62,688 bases of DNA from Chthoniobacteraceae bacterium (GTDB lineage Bacteria > Verrucomicrobiota > Verrucomicrobiia > Chthoniobacterales > Chthoniobacteraceae). A model generated the notes under the pieces. It searched no databases. It was not told the origin of the DNA and was given only the letters and a program-made list of their open reading frames with translations. The stretch is from contig CANJZW010000014.1 in NCBI GenBank assembly GCA_947479475.1, positions 1 to 62,688 of the forward strand, read 5' to 3'. The position numbers were made by a program, and so were the translations under genes. This document shows, piece after piece, positions 50,685 through 58,580 of the stretch (position 1 is the stretch's first letter; each line of letters begins with the position of its first letter).

Positions 50685-53600
50685 TTAGCGCAGGTAGATA
50701 AACTCTTTGAGGTTGAAGAGGGCGTGGGCCAGAGGGGTGAGGTTGTCCCCGTTTCCTGAGGCATTCAAAAACGCTTGCGCCTTGGCGGCTTCAGTTTCCG
50801 AGGGCGGGCGCCCAAACGCAGAGACAAACATGGCCCGGATTCTTGCATCGGTGCCGGGGAAGTTGGCGCGGACCGCTTCCGCCCAGCGTTTGGAGAGCTG
50901 CATAATCGCCGGATCGTTGAGCAGCAGCAGCGACTGGGCCGGGACCGTCGTGCTGTCGCGGCGCCCCAGCGTGGTGAACGGTTTCGGGGCGTCGAAGGTG
51001 GTGAGTAGTGCCGGCAGGTTGTTGCGGCGCTGCTGGAGGTAGATGCTCCGGCGCGCAACCGCAGGGGCCACCGACGGGCCGAACTGCTGGGGCTCTAGCG
51101 CTCCGGATACACTCAAGAGGGCGTCGCGGATGGACTCCGCCTCCAGTCGCCGCACGTTTGCGTGGGAGAGCAGGGCGTTGAGCGGGTCCTTTGTGGCGGC
51201 TTCTTCGGAGGCAAGCGAGGAGCGCTGGAAGGCGTCGGTCTCAAGCAGGTAGGCGAGAGCGGTCTTCAGCGACCAGCCTTCCTGCTGGAGTTTGAGCGCG
51301 AGAAAATCCAACAACTCGGGGTGGGACGGTTTTTCGCCCATGCGTCCAAAGTTGTCCGGAGTGGGGACGATGCCGGCTCCAAACGTCCACTGCCAGATCC
51401 GGTTGGCCATCACGCGCGAGGTGAGGGGATTGTTTTTGGAGAGCATCCGTTCCGCCAGTTCCAGCCGGCCGCTTTGCGCGCCTTGGATGGGGCGCGCATC
51501 CAGCACTTCCAAAAATCCGCGTGGCACTCTTTCTCCCGGCTTTTTGTAGTCACCTCGGGGCAGAAACGCGGCGTCGACGGCCTGGTGTTCGAGCACTCCG
51601 GGGGCGAAGTTGGGCTGGGGCATGGCCTGGGTGAGTCCGCGGTACTGGGCAATGGCCTGTTCCAGTGCAGCCGAGCTCGAATGTGTGGCGGGCAAAATTT
51701 GGCATTGGATACTGCTATCCAAAAGCTGGCGCTGGGCCTCGCTCAAGGTTCCTTCCCTCCAGGCCTGGACGGCCTCTGCAAGGCAGTTCCCGAATTCCGC
51801 AATGAACCCCTGGGTGGTGTTGGACTGGCAGCGCGTGAGCAGCATTTCGAGCGCGGGGTGCACTTCCTTTGGCGGCTCCTTGCCATCATGGAAGACGACC
51901 TTTTCCACGACAAAATAAGAGTCGCCCCCTGTGAACGGAGTGGCTCCCTTGGGCTGCTCGGAGCGGCGGGTCTGGTGTCCAGGGGTTGTCAGTTCGAGAA
52001 AGGCGTTGGAATCGATCCGGTAGGTGCTGTCCAGGAGGGACCACGCCGCATCCCTGCGCTGTACGATGGCGCGGGGGAAAATCGAGGCGGTTCCAAGAGG
52101 GTAGTTGTCCGGGATGAGGCGGAGCATGGCTCCGTTGGTGGCGGCGAAACGCACGCTGATGCTTTTGGAGGCGATTTTGAAATCGGGCGACATCGTCACG
52201 CCCCCAAACTGCGGCACCAAAGCGGAGGCGCCCAAACCTGCGGGCAGCAGACCGGCGAACGTTTTTTCGCCAGTGGGTTCGACCCGGAAATCCCCTCGGC
52301 TTACAGGCGCGGCGTCCGGTCCGCTGGTGAACCACTTGGTCTGCTCGGGATTGCTCAGATCCCAGGCTTCCTTGAAGTTTTCGGTGTTGAACACCTTGGC
52401 CGCCTCGATCTTGGCCAACAGCTTCGCCCTGTATTCGGGGAGGAAGGTGGCGAAGGCAGCAGGTGACAGGGTGGCCGCTTTGAATGCGAGGTGCAGAGGG
52501 TGTTCGGGGGCGGCGCTCATTTTTGCAAAGGATTCCGCAACTTCAGCCGGAGCCAGTCGCTTGATCTCCGCGCGCAGCCCCGCCGCTTCAGCGCTGAGCT
52601 TCTCCACCCCGCCTTCGCTGCCTGCGTTCAAGCCCCCTTGGCCCCCTTGGCCCTCCTTCTTCGGTGCGGTTTTGGGAAGGGTGCCGCCCACGAAGGACGC
52701 CGCGATCTCCCCCGCGGAAAGGGCGCGCGTGTAGAGGCGTACCTCCTCGATCTTGCCTTCGAAAAACCCACTGCCAGCGTTGGTGTGTCGCAGGCCGATG
52801 AGCAGTCGCGTGTCCCCCGCTGGATAGGTGTGGAGAGAGTCCTTCCGAAAAGGTTTTCCGTAGGGTTTCCCGTTCTGGAAGACGGAGATGGTGCCGTCGG
52901 CGGCGTAACTGAGGGCAACGTGGATTCTCTCGCCGGTTCCCGCCGCTTCTTCAGGGCCGTCCGTTTGTTCGGTGCGTTTGTGGTTGTTGCTGCCTGCCAG
53001 CCATTTGCGGTTTTGTTTTTCGGCGTAAACGACCGAGTCGAAAGCGTGGGTGGCAATCTGTTCGATCCCGACGATGCCCCCGCCGCGCTGCTCAAGGTTG
53101 GTGGTGCTCAGCCAGGCCTCGAAGGTGCGTTCGGTAATTTCCACCGGCAGGGGAGCGGTTTTGAGGAAAGCCCCCTTGCCATTCAAAACAAGGGCCCCAT
53201 CCCGGACGGCTGCACCTCCAACCAGCTCCGAGCTGACCCGCCCCATCCGGTCTTCCGCGCCCTCGCCGAAGGTCCAGATTGCGTAGGGTGCGGGGGACTC
53301 TCTGCGTGTGCCCGCGCTGATGGCGGCCCATTGCGTTTCAGCCAGTTTTTTATCCACGACGAGGAGGCGGGACTGCAGTTCTGCGACGGCTTTATCCACG
53401 GGCGGCTTGGACGCCTGCGCGAGGGTCGCGGGGAGTTGAGCAAGCTGGGAGAGCCACTGCGCCGAGAGTTCAGCGCGGATGGTTGTTTTCAGTTGGACGA
53501 GCTTTGTCTTCTGAAGGAGTTGCAGGCGGGCGTCGGATTCAATGGGAAGCTGGGCAGGACGGATGCTGGAAAAAACACCGTAGAGTGCGGTGTAGTCGCG

Positions 53601-54764
53601 CTGGCTGATGGCGTCGAATTTGTGGTCGTGGCAGCGGGCGCAGGAGACGGTGAGTCCCTGGAATGCCTTGGAGACGACGTCGATCTGGTTGTCCACGGCC
53701 TTAACCTGATCGTCAAGGGTGTCCACCGGTTGGTAGCCGTGGTCGACCATGCGCAGGTGGGCGGGGCCGATGCGGGATTCGTTGATTCCCCCGGGCGAAA
53801 CGCGTGGGGAGGTTAGAAGATCGCCAGCCAGATGTTCCCTGATGAGCTGGTCCAGAGGAACGTCGGCGTTAAAGGCGCGGATGAGATAGTCCCGGTACTG
53901 GTAGGCGTTGGGGATTTCAGGGTCGCCTTCGCTGCCGTGGGACTCTGCGTAGCGCACGAGGTCCATCCAATGGCGGGCCCAGTGTTCACCAAAGGACGGG
54001 GAGGCCAGTAGTTTTGTAGCACGTTCGCGCACCGCCGCCTTGGGATCTCGCGCATGGGCGGCGAGGAAGGAGCTCACCTCCGTCGGAGAGGGGGGCAGCC
54101 CAACGAGAAGGAAGTGCAGTCGGCGTACAAGCACTTCGCCTGGCGCGGCGGGCTGGGGAGTCAGGCCGGCTTTGGAGAGGGAGCTGTTTAGAAACTGGTC
54201 GACGGGGTGTGACCGGCCTGCAGCGGATTGCGCGGTTTGATCAGGGGATGGGGATGGGGTCGGCAGCTGCGAATGAAGTGGTTGGAGGGACCACCAGGAG
54301 CGGCGGGCGGCGAGTAGTTCGGGCCAGGCCGGTTTTCTCGCGGCAATTTGTGGAGGTTCGTCGCGGGTGTCCGGGGCTCCCATCGCGATCCAGCGGGTGA
54401 AGTTCTGAAGGACGGCGGCGTCCAGTTTTGGGGCCTTCTCCGGCATTTTCAGATCCGGCTCCAGATGTTTGATGGAGCGCAGTAGAAGACTGCCCTCCGG
54501 ATCCTTGGGCACGATGGCGGCACCGGACTCTCCGCCCTTTTGCCAGCCTGGCCTCGAGTCCAGGCGCAGACCGCCCTTTTGTTTTTCTGCGCCGTGACAC
54601 TCCATACACTCCGCTACGAGAGTGGGGCGGATGAAAGTCTCAAAAAAAGAGGCTTCCTCGGAAGATATTTTTGGAGAGTTGGCGGGAGCGCTGAGGGCTG
54701 CCAGCAAGTGCAGGCCTGAAGCCAGAGCACTCACAGAAAAAAGGGGCGTGGAAGGGCGCATCAT
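50685..54764 (-). CDS. PSD1-type cytochrome-domain protein (DUF1549-LamG-DUF1553)
   Basis: A 1,359-residue exported protein. A signal-like N terminus (FSVSALASGLHLLAALSAPA) is followed by a planctomycete-type cytochrome domain with the heme motif CMECHGAEKQKGGLRLDSRPGW. The DUF1549 part begins near residue 190 (VDQFLNSSLSKAGLTPQPAAPGEVLVRRLHFLLVGLPPSP) and has a second CxxCH (VSCARCHDHKFDAIS). A LamG-like sandwich sits at about 520-690 (ITERTFEAWLSTTNLEQRGGGIVGI). The C-terminal DUF1553 part reads LSKNNPLTSRVMANRIWQWTFGAGIVPTPDNFGRMGEKPSHPELLDFLALKL. It probably acts in electron transfer coupled to a carbohydrate-related reaction, but no member has a fully settled role. The iclR gene ends 33 nt upstream. 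Confidence 0.93.
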   Translation of the reverse strand: MMRPSTPLFSVSALASGLHLLAALSAPANSPKISSEEASFFETFIRPTLVAECMECHGAEKQKGGLRLDSRPGWQKGGESGAAIVPKDPEGSLLLRSIKHLEPDLKMPEKAPKLDAAVLQNFTRWIAMGAPDTRDEPPQIAARKPAWPELLAARRSWWSLQPLHSQLPTPSPSPDQTAQSAAGRSHPVDQFLNSSLSKAGLTPQPAAPGEVLVRRLHFLLVGLPPSPTEVSSFLAAHARDPKAAVRERATKLLASPSFGEHWARHWMDLVRYAESHGSEGDPEIPNAYQYRDYLIRAFNADVPLDQLIREHLAGDLLTSPRVSPGGINESRIGPAHLRMVDHGYQPVDTLDDQVKAVDNQIDVVSKAFQGLTVSCARCHDHKFDAISQRDYTALYGVFSSIRPAQLPIESDARLQLLQKTKLVQLKTTIRAELSAQWLSQLAQLPATLAQASKPPVDKAVAELQSRLLVVDKKLAETQWAAISAGTRRESPAPYAIWTFGEGAEDRMGRVSSELVGGAAVRDGALVLNGKGAFLKTAPLPVEITERTFEAWLSTTNLEQRGGGIVGIEQIATHAFDSVVYAEKQNRKWLAGSNNHKRTEQTDGPEEAAGTGERIHVALSYAADGTISVFQNGKPYGKPFRKDSLHTYPAGDTRLLIGLRHTNAGSGFFEGKIEEVRLYTRALSAGEIAASFVGGTLPKTAPKKEGQGGQGGLNAGSEGGVEKLSAEAAGLRAEIKRLAPAEVAESFAKMSAAPEHPLHLAFKAATLSPAAFATFLPEYRAKLLAKIEAAKVFNTENFKEAWDLSNPEQTKWFTSGPDAAPVSRGDFRVEPTGEKTFAGLLPAGLGASALVPQFGGVTMSPDFKIASKSISVRFAATNGAMLRLIPDNYPLGTASIFPRAIVQRRDAAWSLLDSTYRIDSNAFLELTTPGHQTRRSEQPKGATPFTGGDSYFVVEKVVFHDGKEPPKEVHPALEMLLTRCQSNTTQGFIAEFGNCLAEAVQAWREGTLSEAQRQLLDSSIQCQILPATHSSSAALEQAIAQYRGLTQAMPQPNFAPGVLEHQAVDAAFLPRGDYKKPGERVPRGFLEVLDARPIQGAQSGRLELAERMLSKNNPLTSRVMANRIWQWTFGAGIVPTPDNFGRMGEKPSHPELLDFLALKLQQEGWSLKTALAYLLETDAFQRSSLASEEAATKDPLNALLSHANVRRLEAESIRDALLSVSGALEPQQFGPSVAPAVARRSIYLQQRRNNLPALLTTFDAPKPFTTLGRRDSTTVPAQSLLLLNDPAIMQLSKRWAEAVRANFPGTDARIRAMFVSAFGRPPSETEAAKAQAFLNASGNGDNLTPLAHALFNLKEFIYLR

Positions 54765-54797
54765 ACAAAAAAGGGAGTGCTTGCGGGGGTGAAGAGA

Positions 54798-55565
54798 TCA
54801 GAGAAGAAACTGCAGGGCTGCGTCCGCCGCGGCTGCGGTAATTGCCGCTCCCCAGTCGCCGAATGACGCCTCGGTAATCCGGGAGGAGGGGCCCGCAATG
54901 GTGATGGCGGCAAAGGGGTGGCCGTGGGCGTCGAGAAGGGGCGCGGCGATGCAGTGAATCCCTTCAAAATGTTCCCCCCGGTCCAGCGCGTAGCCCAGTT
55001 CGCGGACCGTTTTCAACTCTTGAGCCAAGTCCTCGGGCGAGAGCAGGGAGTTCCGCGTGTGCGGGTGGAAATGCAGAAGGCCGATCGCTTCGGAAAGTTC
55101 GGGCTCCGGTAAAAAGGCGAGCATCGCTTTGCCGGGGGCGCAGCATTGGGTGGGGGCGCGCGATCCCAGGTCGACTACGTATTTGAAGGGATGCCGGGAG
55201 GGGATTTGTTCGAGAATGACGCACTGCGCCTCCGCCAGGACGCAAAGCTGGGTGGTCTCCCCGGTGAGGCGTGCGATGTCGCGGAGGGCCGGAATGCAGG
55301 CCTCGATTAGGCTGCGGCTTCCCGAGTGTGGTTGGCCAAGGAGAAGGAGTTTTTGGGTGACGCGCAGCGTGCGCGTGGGCGCGTGTTTTTGCACGTAACC
55401 GAGATGCTCCAGCGCCGCCGCGATGCGGTGGACGGCGGTCTGGGGCAGTTTGAGGAGGACTGCGAGTTCACTCTGGGAGGCGCCGTTGGGGCGGGTGGCG
55501 AGTTCTTGGAGCAGGGCCAGTCCTCTCTGGAGGGCTGGGGCGTGTGGTGTCCCTAGTGTTTTCAT
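54798..55565 (-). CDS. IclR-family transcriptional regulator
   Basis: A 255-residue protein starting MKTLGTPHAPALQRGLALLQELA. The N-terminal winged helix (SQSELAVLLKLPQTAVHRIAAALEHLGYVQKHAPTRTLRVTQKLLLLG) and the IclR effector domain (IPALRDIARLTGETTQLCVLAEAQCVILEQIPS, LGSRAPTQCCAPGKAMLAFLP, ELGYALDRGEHFEGIHCIAAPLLDAHGHPFAAITIAGPSSRI) are complete. IclR proteins often respond to sugar acids or aromatic catabolites. I prefer 55565 to the 65-codon upstream extension, which is basic, low-quality sequence. The gene is in line with the PSD1-DUF1501 pair with only 33 nt between, so the regulator probably controls its own operon. Confidence 0.9.
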   Translation of the reverse strand: MKTLGTPHAPALQRGLALLQELATRPNGASQSELAVLLKLPQTAVHRIAAALEHLGYVQKHAPTRTLRVTQKLLLLGQPHSGSRSLIEACIPALRDIARLTGETTQLCVLAEAQCVILEQIPSRHPFKYVVDLGSRAPTQCCAPGKAMLAFLPEPELSEAIGLLHFHPHTRNSLLSPEDLAQELKTVRELGYALDRGEHFEGIHCIAAPLLDAHGHPFAAITIAGPSSRITEASFGDWGAAITAAAADAALQFLL

Positions 55566-55829
55566 GGGCGGATGCACTTTCTTTAGTGGATAAAACCACG
55601 ATCGCGGGCATTTGTTAGAAAACTTTGCATTTTTAAAGAGGTTTCGGCGCGCGTTCGCCCTGCGGCGCACGGGCGTGCGTACGGATTTACGGCCGAACCT
55701 CTCGGCAAATAGAGAGTGAACCGGAGCTGTGCAAAAAAGCTTTTTGCTGCGGGCGTTCATCGCGGCCCTGGTGGCGAGGCGTGACTTTCACGCAAAGTAA
55801 AGGGCCCTTGCGGAGCCATGTTCAACGGG

Positions 55830-56468
55830 TCAGCCGCGTTTTGTTTTCAAGCGGAGTGGTTCGCCTTGAAGAATGGCTTTGCATTTGGCGATCGGAGTGA
55901 GAGCTGCAAACGTCGCGATGGCCTCAAAAGAATCGAGGCCTGCCGGTTCCAGTCGCTCCCTGTGGATTTTTCTAAACAACTCCACCACTGTAAACACGTC
56001 ACTCAAGGCCTCGTGGCTGCGGTTGGTTTTTAGCGCGAACCGTGCCTTGAGTGCATCAAGGCGATACCCTCCGATACCCGGCAGAAGCCTGCGTGAGAGG
56101 GTCAGTGTGCAAAAGCCGCGGCTGCCAATGGAGGGGATGCCGAGGCGTGCCCACTCGGGCTGAAGGCAGCGGTTCCAGTCGTAACTTAGATTGTGCGCCA
56201 CCACGGGACAGCCGTCGGCGTACTCTCTGAAGGCGGCGTGGACGGCGCGCGGATCGTTGCCGTTTTTGCGCAGGAACTCCCGACTATATCCGTGCACGGC
56301 GAAGGCCTCTGCCGGGATGGGGACATTGTGATCGAGAAACATTCGAAACGGGGCCCCGACCGGTTCCCAGCCCTGCATCCGTTGAGCGGCAAGTTCAACG
56401 ATATGAATGGGTGCGCAAAGACCGTCTGTTTCCGTGTCGACGATTACCCAGTGAGTTCCATGCTTCAT
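55830..56468 (-). CDS. DEDDh 3'-5' exonuclease (DnaQ/RNase T fold)
   Basis: A 212-residue protein starting MKHGTHWVIVDTETDGLCAPIHIVELAAQRM. All five metal/catalytic residues of DEDDh exonucleases can be found: D and E in VDTETDG, D in VVAHNLSYDWNRCL, and H and D in RSHEALSDVFTVVELF. The spacing fits the DNA polymerase III epsilon-type family. There is no fused polymerase or other domain, and the C-terminal tail (TPIAKCKAILQGEPLRLKTKRG) is short. It may trim DNA or RNA ends; which one is not clear. A longer start at 56573 adds basic residues without similarity. The gene stands alone, between the iclR and MFS units. Confidence 0.88.
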   Translation of the reverse strand: MKHGTHWVIVDTETDGLCAPIHIVELAAQRMQGWEPVGAPFRMFLDHNVPIPAEAFAVHGYSREFLRKNGNDPRAVHAAFREYADGCPVVAHNLSYDWNRCLQPEWARLGIPSIGSRGFCTLTLSRRLLPGIGGYRLDALKARFALKTNRSHEALSDVFTVVELFRKIHRERLEPAGLDSFEAIATFAALTPIAKCKAILQGEPLRLKTKRG

Positions 56469-56650
56469 GCCGGTCACGGAATGCCATCTCGCGCGGTGCG
56501 CTACAATGAATTTAGTCAAACTAACGGGACTATCTCCGCGTTTTCGCGCTGATGGCGGGCAAAAAGTAAACACAGGCTGCCAGCGTGGGGGATTGGTGGA
56601 AAAATGCCTTCTGCATAGGAGCCAGCATTTGGGTTGAGCGGAGAGTGCAC

Positions 56651-56687
56651 AAAAAAGCCCGCAGGTCGTGAAGACCGGCGGGCTTTT
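56651..56687 (-). terminator. Rho-independent terminator after the MFS gene
   Basis: Arms aaaagcccgc (56653-56662) and gcgggctttt (56678-56687) pair perfectly, and inner ggtc/gacc extends the stem. On the minus strand a run of six T follows; on the plus strand there are four. It begins about 20 bp after the MFS stop and could also act in the other direction. Confidence 0.85.
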
Positions 56688-56708
56688 GGGAGGGGGAGTC
56701 TGCGGCGG

Positions 56709-58280
56709 TTAGGCTTTGGACGCTTCCTCGATGCTCACGGGGCGATATCCGCCTATGGCTTTGAAGTAGAACAGCAGGAGCAGGTAGATTGCCGCCATCG
56801 CCATGGGGATGAAGGAATCAGCCTTGAGGGTGGCGCGGTCGCCTGCCTGGTTGGCTTTCACGATGGCCTTCTGGTCGTCAGAGGCCTTGTCTTCCTTCAC
56901 GGCTGTTTTGGCTTCTTCCAGTTTCTTTCCGTCGATGGCGTTTACGCTCGAGAGAAAGAGGAACTTGGATTCGGTGGCGGATTTGGCCTGGTCGTAAAGA
57001 GCGGCGTTTTCCGTTTTGAGGGCTTCGGAGGCGAAGCGATCCTTGGAATAACCAAGGCCGGGGCCCCCCAGAAGGCCGGCGGAAAGCATTCCGACGCCCC
57101 CCATGATGGACATGGCAACCGCACCGGAGCGCGGGAAGCGGTCACCGACGACGGCGAGCATGGTGGGCCAGAAGAAGGTTTTGCCAAGGGCGTAGACCCC
57201 GAGGGCCATCAGAGCGATGCTAAAGGTCTGCATCCCGCTGGCGAGCGTGAGGCCCACAGAGGCGAGCACAGCGGACAGCAGCAGGAGGCTGATCGGGGTG
57301 AAGCCGAGTTTGGTTTCGATGAAGTGGGCGCAAAAGCGCAGTCCGAACATGATGGAGGAGGTCCAGATGAAGAGCATCTTGCCTTGGTCCGCCGTGAAGA
57401 GGTTGCCGGTGATGCTTTCGATCCAACCATCGGTTCCCAATTCGACGGCGCCCACGAGGGCGTGGGTGACAAAGAGAACGAAGAGGAGGATGGAGCCGAA
57501 GGAAAAGCGGGTGATCAAGCCGACTGCGACGACCAAGGCGCCGCCGATGGCGAGGCCCAAGGTGGGGTTTTTGAGAACGCCTCCTAGGAAGATGGAGAGG
57601 AGGTAGCAGGCTACGAGGGAGCCGATGATGCCGACGTCTTTAAACATCGAGCCCATGCTGGCGCCACCTGCGGCGGCTTCGGACTTGGGAAAGTGCTGGC
57701 CCATGAACATGACCGCGTAGGCGGCGGTGGGGACCAGGTAGAAGGAAAGCTGTCCCTTCCAGCCGAGACCGAGCACGGTGCCGAGGAGGTAGCTGGCTGC
57801 GGCGCCGACCACCATCCCGAGCGGCCAGGAGGCGTGCAGGATGTTGAGGTAGTGCATTCTCTTCTGCGGGAAGACGGTTGCGACCAGAGGATTGGCGACA
57901 GCTTCGAGCGTTCCGTTCGCGTAGGCGAAGATGAACATGCCCCAGTAGAGGAAATCGTAGGCGTTTTCAGGGGTGCTGGCACCGAAGGTTACGACGGCGG
58001 AGAGGATGTGTCCGACCAGGGCCAGGGCCACCAGTTTGCCGTAGCCCAGTTTGTCGACGATCACACCACCGATGATGATGCCGAAACAAAAGCCGGTGAA
58101 GCCAGCGCCGCCGATGGCGCCGAGCTGGGTGGCGGTGAAGCCGTATTCCTTGGCCCAGAGGCCGAAGATCCCGCCGCGAATGGCGAAACCGACGCCAGCG
58201 GCCAGAATGGCCATAAAGCCAGCCCAAAGGAGCCGGTGTGCATTTGCAACAATGCCTTGGTTGTTATTTGGACTATTCAT
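56709..58280 (-). CDS. MFS transporter (sugar-type)
   Basis: A 523-residue integral membrane protein starting MNSPNNNQGIVANAHRLLWAGFMAILAAGVGFAIRGGIFGLW. About twelve hydrophobic helices can be counted, with the MFS loop motif GGVIVDKLGYGKLVALALVGH between helices 2 and 3. FPQKRMHYLNILHASWPLGMVVGAAASYLLG and WPTMLAVVGDRFPRSGAVAMSIMGGVGMLSAGLLGGP are like sugar and nucleoside permeases of the FHS group. A long polar segment (about residues 435-500, rich in Lys/Glu/Ala) is inserted before the last helix, which is not typical. The substrate is probably a mono- or disaccharide, judged from neighbours with GH16 and sulfatase domains. A strong terminator follows. Confidence 0.87.
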   Translation of the reverse strand: MNSPNNNQGIVANAHRLLWAGFMAILAAGVGFAIRGGIFGLWAKEYGFTATQLGAIGGAGFTGFCFGIIIGGVIVDKLGYGKLVALALVGHILSAVVTFGASTPENAYDFLYWGMFIFAYANGTLEAVANPLVATVFPQKRMHYLNILHASWPLGMVVGAAASYLLGTVLGLGWKGQLSFYLVPTAAYAVMFMGQHFPKSEAAAGGASMGSMFKDVGIIGSLVACYLLSIFLGGVLKNPTLGLAIGGALVVAVGLITRFSFGSILLFVLFVTHALVGAVELGTDGWIESITGNLFTADQGKMLFIWTSSIMFGLRFCAHFIETKLGFTPISLLLLSAVLASVGLTLASGMQTFSIALMALGVYALGKTFFWPTMLAVVGDRFPRSGAVAMSIMGGVGMLSAGLLGGPGLGYSKDRFASEALKTENAALYDQAKSATESKFLFLSSVNAIDGKKLEEAKTAVKEDKASDDQKAIVKANQAGDRATLKADSFIPMAMAAIYLLLLFYFKAIGGYRPVSIEEASKA

Positions 58281-58580
58281 ATCGATTTGTTTTTGGGTTG
58301 GGGGTGGAGTCGGGTGCGAAACACACAGCGCTCTCAATGGAAAACGGTGGGAGGTCGCGGTTCTGGGGTTGGATGGAGGGGGCTGGGAGACGATTCGGCA
58401 GTTCCCTTTCGGAAAGAACGAATGGATCAGACAGAAACCCACCAGCCGGAGGCTGGGGTGTCAACGCCGAAGTGGTGCCTTGCAAGAGGTGGGGGCGCGG
58501 GAAGCTGCCTGACAACCTCCCCGGGCCGCTCATCCTTCGTGGGTAGAACGGCTGGCGATCGTAACGCGCCACGGGCAGGC
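58281..58580. other. Intergenic region between MFS and GH16 genes (300 bp)
   Basis: It is upstream of the MFS gene and downstream of the esterase-GH16 gene on the same strand. The open frames across it have low-quality, Pro/Arg-rich sequence and I do not regard them as genes. No clear hairpin terminator or RNA was seen. Confidence 0.55.

Noticed and set aside
51162-53816. Long plus-strand open frames (51162-52466 and 52491-53816) inside the PSD1 gene
   Set aside because: Antisense to clear DUF1549/LamG/DUF1553 coding sequence; no recognisable motif.
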